Shown here piece by piece: positions 1 to 8,825 of a DNA stretch of 64,000 nucleotides. The DNA comes from Cohnella thermotolerans DSM 17683 (GTDB lineage Bacteria; Bacillota; Bacilli; Paenibacillales; Paenibacillaceae): the NCBI RefSeq assembly GCF_000429825.1, contig NZ_AUCP01000001.1, positions 496,001-560,000 on the forward strand, read 5' to 3'. Position numbers and translations under genes: made by a program. Position 1 is the stretch's first letter. Every line of letters starts with the position of its first letter. Below the pieces are notes generated by a model. That model was not told the origin of the DNA and made no database searches. It saw only the letters and a program-made list of their open reading frames with translations.

Positions 1-232
1 GCGCTCCGGCCGGAACGGTCGAAGAGGCGAACGCCCCGTCCTCCAGCGACCGGACGCCCCGAACTTGTCCGATCCCGCTCCATCTGCCGAGCAGCAAATA
101 GAGACCAAGAGCGTTCAGCATGACGAACAGCATGAGCGACGTCTTGCCGCCCTGGAAGACGAGAAAAAAAAGGGAAGCCAAATAAAGGGCGGCGCTCCAC
201 CACCCGATTCGGGCAACCAAAAGCTTGCTCAT
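1..232 (-). CDS. DUF58 family protein, N-terminal part (cut by window edge)
   Basis: Reading leftward from an ATG at 232 there is an open frame of 77 codons that runs off the window. It starts MSKLLVARIGWW and shows two hydrophobic stretches (about residues 10-26 and 32-48) followed by a polar segment, which is the usual N-terminus of DUF58 proteins. These are membrane-anchored proteins with a von Willebrand A-like domain that are co-transcribed with MoxR ATPases. The start lies 2 bases after the stop of the MoxR gene, so translation is probably coupled. The family call rests mainly on this neighbour; the diagnostic C-terminal domain is outside the window. Confidence 0.6.
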   Translation of the reverse strand, partial: MSKLLVARIGWWSAALYLASLFFLVFQGGKTSLMLFVMLNALGLYLLLGRWSGIGQVRGVRSLEDGAFASSTVPAGA

Positions 233-234
233 CG

Positions 235-1188
235 TCAGCGCTCCATCCCGACCGGAACCGGAATTTGCCGCAGAACCTCCTGAAGGACACTGGCCGTCGT
301 GGCGCCCTGCATGCGCGCTTCGGACCGCAAATAAAGCCGGTGGCTCAGCACATGCGGCGCTACGGCCTTGACGTCGTCCGGCAATACGAAGGCTCTCCGG
401 CCAAGCAGGGCGAACGCCTTGGCGCACGAAGCGAGCGCAATGCCCGCGCGGGGGCTCGCGCCGAGCAGGACGGCCGGATGCTTCCGGGTGCCGCGGATGA
501 GCGCGATCAAATAATCGGCGACGCTGCTCTCCAGATGGACGGCTTCGGTCGCTTTCTGCACGTCCAGAATGTCTTCGACGGACGCGACAGGCGTCAGAGC
601 GTCCGCCGACCGGCTTGCGCCCGGCTCGGTGATGAGCCGCTTCTCGGACGCCTCGTCCGGATAGCCCAGCGATATTTTCATGAGAAAACGGTCGAGCTGC
701 GCTTCCGGCAAGCTGTACGTGCCGTCGAATTCGATCGGATTCTGCGTCGCGAACAGGACGAACGGCCGGGGCAGCGGATAGGTTACGCCGTCCACCGACA
801 CATGCCGCTCCTCCATCGCTTCCAGCAGGGCGGATTGCGTCTTCGTCGTCGCCCGGTTAATCTCGTCCGCCAGCAGCACGTTCGCCATGATGGGACCCGG
901 ACGGAACACGAACTGCTCCTGCTTCGGGTGATAAATCGACACGCCCGTTATATCGGTAGGCAGAAGGTCGGGATTGCACTGAATGCGATGGAACGCGCCC
1001 CCGATGGAGCGGGCCAGCGCCTTGACCATCTGCGTCTTGCCGGTGCCGGGCACGTCTTCGATCAGCACGTGGCCCCCTGCCGCAAGCGCGGCGAGCATCC
1101 ACGTAATTTCGTCCTTTTTGCCGAAAATGCAAGATTCCATATTCCGTCGTATGAGATCCAACAAATGTATCGCTTGCTGTTGTTCCAT
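235..1188 (-). CDS. MoxR family AAA+ ATPase
   Basis: A 317-residue AAA+ ATPase, the full length for MoxR proteins. Walker A is VPGTGKT (near 46-52), Walker B is LLADEI (near 105-110), and the sensor-1 motif ATQNP lies at about 147-151. MoxR ATPases act as chaperones that mature or assemble partner proteins with a von Willebrand A domain, and the DUF58 gene directly downstream fits that partnership. The start ATG has a GGAGG site upstream and a sigma-A-like promoter about 50 bases further up. The client is unknown. Confidence 0.9.
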   Translation of the reverse strand: MEQQQAIHLLDLIRRNMESCIFGKKDEITWMLAALAAGGHVLIEDVPGTGKTQMVKALARSIGGAFHRIQCNPDLLPTDITGVSIYHPKQEQFVFRPGPIMANVLLADEINRATTKTQSALLEAMEERHVSVDGVTYPLPRPFVLFATQNPIEFDGTYSLPEAQLDRFLMKISLGYPDEASEKRLITEPGASRSADALTPVASVEDILDVQKATEAVHLESSVADYLIALIRGTRKHPAVLLGASPRAGIALASCAKAFALLGRRAFVLPDDVKAVAPHVLSHRLYLRSEARMQGATTASVLQEVLRQIPVPVGMER

Positions 1189-1238
1189 GCCCGAATCCTC
1201 CTATGGAATCTTGAGATATCCCTTATAAAACCTCCTTT

Positions 1239-1268
1239 ATTATACCTGATTTTGGAGGGTACCGTAAA
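1239..1268 (-). promoter_or_regulatory. Probable sigma-A promoter for the MoxR/DUF58 operon
   Basis: On the minus strand a perfect -10 TATAAT (1239-1244) lies 18 bases downstream of a weak -35 TTTACG (1263-1268). It precedes the MoxR ribosome site and start. Confidence 0.5.
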
Positions 1269-1292
1269 TTTTGCAATTCTCCAAATCTGCAT

Positions 1293-1327
1293 AGAAAAAA
1301 AGCCAAACCGCGTCGCGGCAGGCTTTG
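1293..1327 (-). terminator. Rho-independent terminator after spoVAE
   Basis: On the minus strand a GC-rich hairpin with CCGCG and CGCGG arms flanked by AAAGCC and GGCTTT is followed by a run of seven T. It lies about 45 bases past the spoVAE stop and closes the spoVA operon. Confidence 0.8.
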
Positions 1328-1370
1328 ACTAAGTTGAGGTAAGTTCTGGAGACAAGCCGAACGCTTGCGT

Positions 1371-1721
1371 TCAGCCCTTCGGCTTGACGACGAGAGCGGC
1401 GAGGAACGAGAAGATGATCGCGGCTGATATACCCGCGCTCGTCACCTCGAAGATGCCGGTGATGACGCCGATCCAGCCGTCCCGCTTCAGTTCGGTCAAC
1501 GCCCCGTGCACGAGCGAATTGCCGAAGCTTGTAATCGGCACGGTCGCCCCGGCGCCGGCGAAGCTGATGAGCGGCTCGTACCAGCCGATGCCGTCGACGA
1601 CCGCGCCCGCCACCACGAGCAGAGCCATCGTGTGCGCCGGAGTCAGCTTGGCGATGTCGAACAGCAGCTGGCCGATGACGCAAATGCCTCCGCCGACGAG
1701 AAATGCCCACAAATATTGCAT
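1371..1721 (-). CDS. spoVAE: Stage V sporulation protein AE (SpoVAE)
   Basis: A 116-residue, very hydrophobic protein with three to four membrane segments, matching the SpoVAE (SpoVAEb) family in length and in conserved features such as the glycine-rich start GGGICVIGQ and the motif [15 protein letters not shown]. SpoVA proteins form the inner spore membrane channel that moves dipicolinic acid with calcium into the forespore and out during germination. It shares sequence features with SpoVAC at 2769, as known for this family. It is the last gene of spoVAC-spoVAD-spoVAE, 23 bases after spoVAD, and is followed by a terminator. Confidence 0.93.
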   Translation of the reverse strand: MQYLWAFLVGGGICVIGQLLFDIAKLTPAHTMALLVVAGAVVDGIGWYEPLISFAGAGATVPITSFGNSLVHGALTELKRDGWIGVITGIFEVTSAGISAAIIFSFLAALVVKPKG

Positions 1722-1744
1722 AGCTTAACGTCCAACCTCCTTGT

Positions 1745-2764
1745 TCAATGAGTCGATGATTCGGCTTCGATCGCGACGGCGTGGGCGATGCACGGAATCG
1801 TCTCGCCCTGCTGGTAGGACAGCGGGCTAAGCAGCGCTCCGGTCGCGACGACCAGAATGCGCTTCAGCTCTCCCTTGGCCATCCGCTTCAGCAGGTGGCC
1901 GTAGGTGACGACGGCGGAACAGGCGCAGCCGCTGCCCCCCGCCTGGACCTTCTGCTTCGCGACGTCGTAGACCATCAGCCCGCAATCGCGGAACGTCGTC
2001 TGCTCGATCGGAACGCCGTTGCGGCCCAAAATTTCCTTGGCGATGGGATGCCCCACGCCGGCCAAATCCCCGGTGACGATCAGGTCGTAGTAACCCGGCT
2101 CCCGCCCCGTATCCTGCAGATGCCCCTGGATCGTATCGACCGCGGCGGGGGCCATGGCGGCTCCCATGTTGAACGGGTCCTTGATGCCGAGATCGACGAC
2201 TTTGCCGATCGTCGCCGCAGTGACGCGGGGCCCGGAGCCCGTCCGCCCCACGACGGCCGCTCCCGCTCCGGTCACCGTGTACTGCGCCGTCGGCGGCTTC
2301 TGCGAGCCGTATTCGGTCGGATAGCGGAATTGCTTTTCCACCGTGCAATTGTGGCTGCTCGTTCCGGCCATCGCGTACTCCGCAGCGCCGGAGGCGACCA
2401 GGAGCGAAGCGATCGCCAGCGTCTCCATCGAGGTGGAGCAGGCGCCGAAGACGCCGATATACGGCGCGCCGAACGTGCGGGCCGCGAAGGTGCTGCTGAT
2501 GATCTGGTTGAGCAAATCCCCGCCTACGTAGAACTGAATCTGGTCTTTCTTCAGCTTCGATTTGCTGACCGCAATGTCCGAAGCCTGCTCCAGCAGGAGC
2601 CGCTCCGCCTTTTCCCATGACGGCTGCTGCAATTCCATATCCGGATGCACCAGATCGAAGTCGGAAGCCAGCGGCCCTTCGCCTTCGTCCGGCCCGACGA
2701 CGGTGCCCGTCGACAAAATGACGGGGGGATTCGGATACAGCCACGTTCTTTGGCCGCTCAGCAT
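1745..2764 (-). CDS. spoVAD: Stage V sporulation protein AD (SpoVAD)
   Basis: A 339-residue protein with the thiolase-like fold of SpoVAD, seen in the glycine-rich segments around FGACSTSMETLAIAS and the C-terminal AVVTYGHLLKRM region. SpoVAD is the soluble, dipicolinic-acid-binding component of the SpoVA channel, exposed on the inner spore membrane. It starts 4 bases after the spoVAC stop and precedes spoVAE, the core order of spoVA operons. Genes spoVAA and spoVAB of the longer Bacillus operon are not next to it here. The length is normal and no defect is seen. Confidence 0.95.
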   Translation of the reverse strand: MLSGQRTWLYPNPPVILSTGTVVGPDEGEGPLASDFDLVHPDMELQQPSWEKAERLLLEQASDIAVSKSKLKKDQIQFYVGGDLLNQIISSTFAARTFGAPYIGVFGACSTSMETLAIASLLVASGAAEYAMAGTSSHNCTVEKQFRYPTEYGSQKPPTAQYTVTGAGAAVVGRTGSGPRVTAATIGKVVDLGIKDPFNMGAAMAPAAVDTIQGHLQDTGREPGYYDLIVTGDLAGVGHPIAKEILGRNGVPIEQTTFRDCGLMVYDVAKQKVQAGGSGCACSAVVTYGHLLKRMAKGELKRILVVATGALLSPLSYQQGETIPCIAHAVAIEAESSTH

Positions 2765-2768
2765 GGCT

Positions 2769-3263
2769 TTACCCTCTCAGGCCGAGCAGCCAGTGAATGA
2801 TGCCGATGAAAAAGGCGGCGACGACCCCGAACACGATGACGCAACCGGCGAGCTTGAACATGTTGGCCCCGACGCCAAGCACCAGCCCTTCGCTGCGATG
2901 CTCGATCGCGGCCGAGCTCATCGAGTTCGCGAAGCCGGTGACCGGAACCGCCGACCCGGCTCCCGCCCACTGCGCGATTTTGTCGTACACCCCGAGGCAA
3001 GTCAAAATGACGGACAGCAAAATCATGACGGCAACGGTCGGATTGGCCGCCTGCTTCTCGGTCATCTGGAACGCCGCCATGAAAAATTGCTGCACGCCTT
3101 GGCCGATCAAGCAGATGATGCCGCCCGACACGAACGCCTTCACGCAGTTTTTGAACACGGAACGCGCGGGTTCGCGGTTTTTGGCGAACGCCTTGTACTC
3201 CTTGGCGGACATGGATAACGGTTTGTAGGCGCCTGCGCCGCGCCCGGCTTCTTTGGTAGCCAC
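2769..3263 (-). CDS. spoVAC: Stage V sporulation protein AC (SpoVAC)
   Basis: A 164-residue protein with a charged N-terminus (about 35 residues) and four or more membrane segments, including the family motif GAGSAVPVTGFANSM. SpoVAC is the mechanosensitive membrane subunit of the channel that carries dipicolinic acid. The start is a GTG at 3263 with a GGGG ribosome site 8 bases upstream. It is the first gene of the visible spoVA cluster; the small gene at 3398 is transcribed away from it. Expression in the forespore under sigma-G is expected from the family, but no promoter was resolved. Confidence 0.94.
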   Translation of the reverse strand: MATKEAGRGAGAYKPLSMSAKEYKAFAKNREPARSVFKNCVKAFVSGGIICLIGQGVQQFFMAAFQMTEKQAANPTVAVMILLSVILTCLGVYDKIAQWAGAGSAVPVTGFANSMSSAAIEHRSEGLVLGVGANMFKLAGCVIVFGVVAAFFIGIIHWLLGLRG

Positions 3264-3397
3264 GGTTCATTCCCCTTCCCTTCGCCATTCGTGCGGTGTC
3301 CGGTTCATTATTTGCCAAACAAGGACGAAGTATGACACCCGGGAGGTTATGCCCGTCTGCATCGGGCAATGCTGGTAAGGAAGGAGGGAATGCGCAC

Positions 3398-3628
3398 ATG
3401 TTGGATGCGGAAGGGTTGAAGGCGGAGAGCCGGAAGTTTTTTATCGGGGATATGAAAATGGAGTTGGCCGGGCTGCGGGAGCGATTCCAGTTGACCGACC
3501 AGCAGGTGGGCCAGATCGAGACGATGCTGCAATGGTCGTACAACAGCGGCTTCAACAGCGGCATGAGCCTCGGGCGGCAGTTGAACGTCCACGAGCTGAT
3601 GACGCCCGACGTTCCGTCTTGGCGCTGA
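3398..3628 (+). CDS. Small protein of unknown function (76 aa)
   Basis: The start ATG at 3398 has a strong AAGGAGGG site 7 bases upstream, which favours it over the longer open frame. The 76-residue product is soluble and partly helical, with an amphipathic stretch ([17 protein letters not shown]) and no signal peptide or cysteine. I do not recognise the family. It lies between divergent spoVAC and downstream sigK, so a sporulation role is possible but is only inferred from position. Confidence 0.65.
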   Translation: MLDAEGLKAESRKFFIGDMKMELAGLRERFQLTDQQVGQIETMLQWSYNSGFNSGMSLGRQLNVHELMTPDVPSWR

Positions 3629-3770
3629 GAGATTCGATGACTTGGGAGGGGCCGGCGGCCCTTCATTTTTTTTGCCTGCCTCCGTACAGGCACGCATGGG
3701 CGTTCACCCACATACAATGGTAATGTTTCCCCGAGCGCTCCCGACCAATCTGCCGGAGGTGGACATTACC

Positions 3771-4472
3771 GTGCCCGGATTTTTTACCGCTATCGCGTTG
3801 TTCATCAAGCAATTGTCGTTACTCGTCTCCTACGTCAAAAACAACGCGTTCCCGCAGCCCCTGACCGAAGAAGAGGAGGCGTTGCACCTTCAGCGCATGG
3901 CGGAAGGGAATCCCCGATCCCGCAACCTTCTCATTGAGCACAACCTTCGCCTGGTCGCCCACATCGTCAAGAAGTTCGACAATACGGGAGAAGATTTGGA
4001 GGACCTGATCTCGATCGGCACGATCGGTCTGATCAAAGCGATCGAGAGCTACCAGCCGAACAAAGGCACGAAATTGGCCACGTTCGCCGCGAGATGCATC
4101 GAGAACGAGATTCTCATGCATTTGCGTTCCTTGAAAAAAACGCGCAAGGACGTCTCCTTGCACGATCCGATCGGAACGGATAAGGAAGGCAACGAAATTA
4201 CGCTTCAGGATATTCTGGGCACCGAGCCCGACGAAGTCGTCGACAAGGTGCAGCTTAAAATCGAGAAAAGCAAAATTTACCGCAATCTCGACATTCTCGA
4301 CGAGCGCGAGCAGGAGGTCATCCGCGGCCGCTTCGGCCTCGACGGCGGCGGCGACGAGCGGACGCAGCGGGAAATCGCGCGCGAGCTCGGCATCAGCCGC
4401 TCGTACGTGTCGCGCATCGAGAAGCGGGCGTTGATGAAGCTTTATCACGAGTTTTATAAGACGAAGCTGTGA
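3771..4472 (+). CDS. sigK: RNA polymerase sporulation sigma factor SigK (pro-sigma-K)
   Basis: The product is 233 residues from a GTG start at 3771, preceded by GGAGGTG with 9 bases spacing. The first 20 or so residues are hydrophobic and are followed by [14 protein letters not shown], the typical inhibitory pro-sequence cut by the SpoIVFB protease to release mother-cell sigma-K. Region 2 ([19 protein letters not shown] and the [17 protein letters not shown] segment) and region 4 with a helix-turn-helix ([20 protein letters not shown]) are complete. The coding sequence is continuous, so there is no skin-type element interrupting sigK as in some Bacillus strains. A terminator follows. Confidence 0.95.
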   Translation: MPGFFTAIALFIKQLSLLVSYVKNNAFPQPLTEEEEALHLQRMAEGNPRSRNLLIEHNLRLVAHIVKKFDNTGEDLEDLISIGTIGLIKAIESYQPNKGTKLATFAARCIENEILMHLRSLKKTRKDVSLHDPIGTDKEGNEITLQDILGTEPDEVVDKVQLKIEKSKIYRNLDILDEREQEVIRGRFGLDGGGDERTQREIARELGISRSYVSRIEKRALMKLYHEFYKTKL

Positions 4473-4493
4473 AAGGTTTTGATAGCGCCGCAG

Positions 4494-4537
4494 CCCAAAA
4501 TCCCGCCTTGGCATCAGCGGGATTTTGGGCGTTTTTG
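4494..4537 (+). terminator. Rho-independent terminator after sigK
   Basis: A perfect 13-bp stem (CCCAAAATCCCGC paired with GCGGGATTTTGGG) is followed by GTTTTTG. It starts 22 bases after the sigK stop. Confidence 0.9.
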
Positions 4538-4617
4538 TTCCAAAACGTGCTGTCACGATTCGCTTATCAAGGCATGAAGCACCTTTCCGACGCTGTCGGA
4601 AAGGACATAATTCGCGA

Positions 4618-4707
4618 TTAAAGAACGACATCCGGTTTTATGATTCCTCCGCAACTTTGGCAACGAGGCACAGGATCGGCCGACTCCAAGAGATAGGCTA
4701 GCGGATA
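4618..4707 (-). pseudogene. Remnant of a sirtuin (Sir2 NAD-dependent deacylase) gene
   Basis: On the minus strand a short frame ends in VPRCQSCGGIIKPDVVL followed by TAA. This is the zinc-ribbon and adjoining strand of bacterial sirtuins (usually CxCGGxxKPDVVLFGE). The residues before it (YPLAYLLESADP) also fit the sirtuin zinc module. The frame stops where the conserved FGE segment should continue, and no NAD-binding GAGxS motif or catalytic TQNID-H region is found upstream between 4707 and 4912. I read it as a decayed fragment of about 30 codons in the sigK-ade gap. The rest of the gap 4538-4912 shows nothing else convincing. Confidence 0.5.
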
Positions 4708-4912
4708 GCTCGTCCGACAGCTTACACCGCTCCATACAATCAAGCATCGCTGGCGCTGGACGCCGGTCCGAACCTGCTGTACAGCTGCGGCGTTCGCGTT
4801 CCATCTCGCCGCCATTGTCCGGCAAAGCGCCTTGATAGGCAGCCATTGCGCAAGGCCTCCGGTTGATGGGATACTAGGAGATAAGTTTGGAACCGAATGG
4901 AGTGGATTTGTC

Positions 4913-6730
4913 GTGAAGTTCGCAAGACCCCCTTTATCCGAATGTTTCGCCGACCTTGTCGCCACCGCGAGAGGAGACCGCAAGGCTTCGCTGGTTGTGC
5001 TGAACGGCACGCTCGTGAACGTCGTCTCGGGCGAAATTTTGCGCGGCATGTCCATCGGCGTGCAGGGCTCGCGCATCGCTTACGTCGGCAAGGACGTGTC
5101 GCACCTGATCGGCCCGGAGACGAGAATCGTCGACGCCCAGGGCAAATATATGGCGCCCGGGCTGCTGGACGGCCATGCCCATATCGAGAGCACCCAGCTT
5201 ACGGTGACGGAATTCGCGAGAGCGGTGCTGCCGCTGGGCACGACCGGCGGCTTCTTCGATCCGCACGAGATGGCGAACGTGTTCGGCATCGAAGGCATTC
5301 GCCTCATGCTCGAGGAAGGACGGCAGACGCCGCTCGCTTCCTATATGCAGGTTGCCTCCTGCGTTCCCGCGGCCGGTCCCGAATTCGAGACGACCGGGTC
5401 TTCCGTCGGACCCGCGGAGGTCGCGGAGGCGTTCCGATGGGGACCGGACGTGATCGGCCTGGGAGAGGTCATGAACTTCCCGGGCGTCGTCTACGGCGAC
5501 GAGAAAATGACGGGGATTCTGAAGGAGACGCTCGCTGCGGGACGCATTGCGGACGGCCACTTCACCTGGAGCGCCGACGATTGGCGATTGCCGGTATATG
5601 CGGCCAGCGGCATTAGCGGGGATCACGAATGCGTGACGCCGGAGGATGTCATCGAACGGGTCCGTCTGGGGATGTATGCGAAAATGCGCAGAGGCTCCGC
5701 CTGGCACGACGTGGCAAGCACGATCAAAGCCCACACCGAATTCGGTCTCGATCCCCGCCGGATGATGCTCGTGACGGACGACCGAAGCTCCGAATCGATC
5801 CGCGACGAGGGCCATATGAACTTCGTCGTTCGCGACGCGATCGCCCAGGGCGTGAAGCCGATTACGGCGTTCCAGATGGCGACGATCAATACGGCCGAAC
5901 GGTTCGGCGTCGCGCGCGACGTCGGATCGCTGACGCCCGGCAGCTTCGCGGACATCATTTTGCTGGACGGGAATTTGGCCGACGTCAACGTCGTGCTCAC
6001 GATCGCGGCGGGCGTCGTCGTCGCCGAGAACGGGCGCATGTGCGTGGAGCTGCCGAAATACGAATACCCGGAGAAGGTGCTGAACTCGGTGCGCCTTCAG
6101 CCGAACGTGAAGCCGGAAGACTTCGCGATCCGGGCGCCGATCGTGGCGGGCGAAGCGACAGTTCGCGTCATTCAGGTGGTGGAAAACCACGTCGAAACGC
6201 CCGAGCTGAAGCTCCGGCTGCCGGTGGCGGACTCCCTTCTGACCGTCGGGGCGGACAGCGGGTTGTGCAAAATCGCCGTGCTCGAGCGGCACAAGGAGAC
6301 CGGCAACCGCTCGGTCGGCCTCGTCGCGAACGTCGGCTTCGTCAAGCCCGCCGCCATCGCGATGACCGTCGCGCACGACAGCCATAACGTGCTCGTCATC
6401 GGCAATTCCGACGCGCTGATGGCCGAGGCTGCGAACGAAATCATTCGCCTGCAGGGCGGCGCCGCCGTCGTGACCGAAGACGGGACGACGTCCTTCCCGC
6501 TGCGGATCGCAGGGCTCATGTCCGCCGAGCCGTTCGAGGTCGCGGCCGAGCAGTCGGCTGCCATCAGCCGGGCGCTGGCCGATGCCGGGTGCACGCTGAA
6601 CTATGCTTTTATGACGTTGTCCTTGCTGGCGCTCGTCGTCATTCCGACGCTCCGGTTGTCGGACAAGGGCCTCGTCCGCATCTCGGAGGAGGGCATCCGG
6701 CTGGTGCCGCTGTTCTGCGAGGACGAGTAA
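4913..6730 (+). CDS. ade: Adenine deaminase
   Basis: Amidohydrolase-superfamily enzyme converting adenine to hypoxanthine and ammonia in purine salvage. The metal-binding motif GHAHIES sits near residue 87, the long central barrel includes FFDPHEMANVFG, and the C-terminal adenine deaminase domain (LVANVGFVKPAAIAMTVAHD) is complete. Start choice: GTG at 4913 with TGGAGTGG about 8 bases upstream gives 605 residues, near the usual 570-600. The gene is monocistronic, with a terminator straight after it. No purine riboswitch was recognised in the leader. Confidence 0.93.
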   Translation: MKFARPPLSECFADLVATARGDRKASLVVLNGTLVNVVSGEILRGMSIGVQGSRIAYVGKDVSHLIGPETRIVDAQGKYMAPGLLDGHAHIESTQLTVTEFARAVLPLGTTGGFFDPHEMANVFGIEGIRLMLEEGRQTPLASYMQVASCVPAAGPEFETTGSSVGPAEVAEAFRWGPDVIGLGEVMNFPGVVYGDEKMTGILKETLAAGRIADGHFTWSADDWRLPVYAASGISGDHECVTPEDVIERVRLGMYAKMRRGSAWHDVASTIKAHTEFGLDPRRMMLVTDDRSSESIRDEGHMNFVVRDAIAQGVKPITAFQMATINTAERFGVARDVGSLTPGSFADIILLDGNLADVNVVLTIAAGVVVAENGRMCVELPKYEYPEKVLNSVRLQPNVKPEDFAIRAPIVAGEATVRVIQVVENHVETPELKLRLPVADSLLTVGADSGLCKIAVLERHKETGNRSVGLVANVGFVKPAAIAMTVAHDSHNVLVIGNSDALMAEAANEIIRLQGGAAVVTEDGTTSFPLRIAGLMSAEPFEVAAEQSAAISRALADAGCTLNYAFMTLSLLALVVIPTLRLSDKGLVRISEEGIRLVPLFCEDE

Positions 6731-6744
6731 CTGGAGGGCAAAAG

Positions 6745-6790
6745 CAGGCAGCCTCGAAAGGTCGCGGACCTTGGAGGCTGCCTGTTTTTG
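6745..6790 (+). terminator. Rho-independent terminator after ade
   Basis: A long two-part stem (CAGGCAGCCTC with GAGGCTGCCTG, and inner AAGGTC with GACCTT) is followed by TTTTTGC. Confidence 0.88.
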
Positions 6791-7094
6791 CTTTAGGACG
6801 GAGCTGTAACCGGATTTTTTGCACTAGCTTTGCATAAAAACTTCAGATCCTTGTCCAGGAGACTTAATGGGGATGTTTATTCAAATCCAAAGTCCCCTAA
6901 AGATGCCGAAGACGTTCAGACGGTCGGGAAAGTCTCGGCCGTCAGCCTGTGGGAAAATAGCTTGACAAATTGCGGCGCTTGGCGGCTTGTTAACCCGATT
7001 TTTTCAGGTGCAGCATTCCAATCGGCTCTTCGCTTCAAAGCCGAGTTTTACGGGTTAGAGATCGCCGTTCGGCGCCTTCCCTGCCGTCTTCCGC
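6791..7094. other. Non-coding stretch, nothing recognised
   Basis: About 300 bases between the ade terminator and the zwf stop. No frame with a credible ribosome site, no clear hairpin with a T run and no repeat from elsewhere in the window was found. Confidence 0.5.
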
Positions 7095-8570
7095 TTAACT
7101 CCCGACGGCGAGAGGTTCCGTCTCCCGGGGAGACACGTCGAGATCGTCCTGTTCCAGCCAGGCGAAGCCTTGCTCCTCCGGCAGCCGGTTTGCGGCCTCC
7201 GGCCCGTTCGAGCCGGCGGGGTACAGGTGCAGCGGAACCAAGTTCGACGCGAACGCCTCCTGCAGCGGCTGCACCCATTTCCAGGCCAGCTCGATCTCGT
7301 CCCAATGCGCGAAATACGTCGGATCGCCGGCCAGCGCGTCGTACAGCAGCCGCTCGTAAGCTTCCGGCACTTCTTCGGTTTTCGTGGAGAAACGAAGCGG
7401 AACCGGCTGCAGCTCTCCGTCCATGCCGAGAAGGTTCAATTGGAAGTCCACGCTCTCGTCGGGCTGAACGCGAATCGTCAAATAATTGCGCACCGGCTTG
7501 TCCGGCATATGCGCTTCGAGCGGATCCTTGAACACGAACACGATCCGCGTCGACTTCTCGCTCAGGCGCTTGCCCGTCCGAATGTAGAACGGTACGCCGC
7601 GCCAGATCGGATCGTCCAGCCAAACACGGGCCGCCACATACGTCTCCGTCTCCGAATCGGGCGCGACGCCCGGCTCGTCGCGGTAAGCGGCGAGCGCTTT
7701 GCCGTTCGCGACTCCGGCCGCGTATTGTCCGCGCACTACGTGCAAAGCCGCTTCGTCCTTGGAAATCGGATACGCCGACTCCATTATTTTCCGCTTATCG
7801 AAAATTTCCGAGTGCCTGGCCGTCATCATCAACAGCTGCAGCATGTGATTCTGGAACATATCGCGCAAAGCGCCGGCCCCGTCGTAATAGCCTGCGCGCG
7901 TCTCTACGCCCACCGTCTCGCTCGCCGTAATCTGCACGTTGGCGACGTATTTGTTGCTGAGCACGGCTCTCAGGACGGGATTGGCCGCGATCAGCGACTG
8001 CAGGTTTTGGACCATCGGCTTGCCCAGGTAATGGTCGATAAAATAAATGTCTTCCGCCGGAAACGATTCGTTCAACGATGCGTTCAGCGCCCGGGCGGAT
8101 TCCAGGTCGCGGCCGAACGGCTTCTCGATGACCAGCCGGGTCGCCGCTCCCTCCTTCGCCAGCCCCGCGGACCGGATGTGCGCGGCGATCGGCCCGAAAT
8201 GCTCCGGTGCGACGGACAGATAAAACAGCCGGTCGCCCGGAAGTCCGAGCTCGCGTTCGCGCTGCTCCACGGCTCTTTTCAGGCTTGCGTAGCTTTGGGC
8301 GTCGGTCGCGTCCACGATCTGATAATGAATCCGTTCCGCGAATCGCGCGATCCGCCCCGCATCCGCCTGCCCGCGCCTAGAGAAGCGCTTGATCGATTCC
8401 GCTGCGTGCTCCCGGAACAGCCCGTCGTCGTACGGTTTGCGCCCGAGCGCGAAAATGGCGAACGGCTCCGGAAGCTTGCCGTCGAGATGCAAATTGTATA
8501 ATGCGGGGAACAGCTTGCGTTTCGCCAAATCCCCGGTAGCCCCAAATAAAACGAAAGTGGATGCCAGCAT
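7095..8570 (-). CDS. zwf: Glucose-6-phosphate 1-dehydrogenase
   Basis: A 491-residue enzyme that oxidises glucose 6-phosphate with NAD(P)+ to 6-phosphogluconolactone, the entry step of the oxidative pentose phosphate pathway. The Rossmann motif FGATGDLAKRK begins at residue 9, and the substrate-binding signature DHYLGK is at about 179-184. The ATG at 8570 is chosen because GGAGGAG lies 6 bases upstream; a start five codons earlier would place this site inside the gene. No gnd or pgl gene is adjacent. The C-terminus is about 25 residues of acidic, poorly conserved sequence, otherwise normal. Confidence 0.96.
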   Translation of the reverse strand: MLASTFVLFGATGDLAKRKLFPALYNLHLDGKLPEPFAIFALGRKPYDDGLFREHAAESIKRFSRRGQADAGRIARFAERIHYQIVDATDAQSYASLKRAVEQRERELGLPGDRLFYLSVAPEHFGPIAAHIRSAGLAKEGAATRLVIEKPFGRDLESARALNASLNESFPAEDIYFIDHYLGKPMVQNLQSLIAANPVLRAVLSNKYVANVQITASETVGVETRAGYYDGAGALRDMFQNHMLQLLMMTARHSEIFDKRKIMESAYPISKDEAALHVVRGQYAAGVANGKALAAYRDEPGVAPDSETETYVAARVWLDDPIWRGVPFYIRTGKRLSEKSTRIVFVFKDPLEAHMPDKPVRNYLTIRVQPDESVDFQLNLLGMDGELQPVPLRFSTKTEEVPEAYERLLYDALAGDPTYFAHWDEIELAWKWVQPLQEAFASNLVPLHLYPAGSNGPEAANRLPEEQGFAWLEQDDLDVSPRETEPLAVGS

Positions 8571-8749
8571 GATCGTCTCCTCCAATCCGAACCTCTATAG
8601 ACGTTAACTGTAATAGGAATGATAACACTTTTGGAGGCGTTCATCATGAAGATCTCATGAAAATTGGAAACGAATTTTCATCTGGACTCTGGGGCGCGCA
8701 GCGACAGCGAGCGTCAAAGAACAAAAACAAGCGAACCCCGGAAGCCGCC

Positions 8750-8778
8750 ATGACAAAAAACGAGCGGAAGACTATAAT
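8750..8778 (+). promoter_or_regulatory. Strong sigma-A-like promoter for the exonuclease gene
   Basis: ATGACA (8750-8755) and a perfect TATAAT (8773-8778) are separated by 17 bases, about 50 bases ahead of the start codon at 8826. Confidence 0.65.
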
Positions 8779-8825
8779 AACGAAGTACGGGTTTTACGGA
8801 CCGATGAAATCATGAGGTGTTTTCT

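Noticed and set aside
3771-4472. sigK interrupted by a skin-type prophage
   Set aside because: The reading frame from pro-sequence to region 4 is continuous.
4473-4912. Purine riboswitch ahead of adenine deaminase
   Set aside because: No conserved loop sequences of the purine aptamer were found; the gap is occupied by a terminator and a gene remnant.
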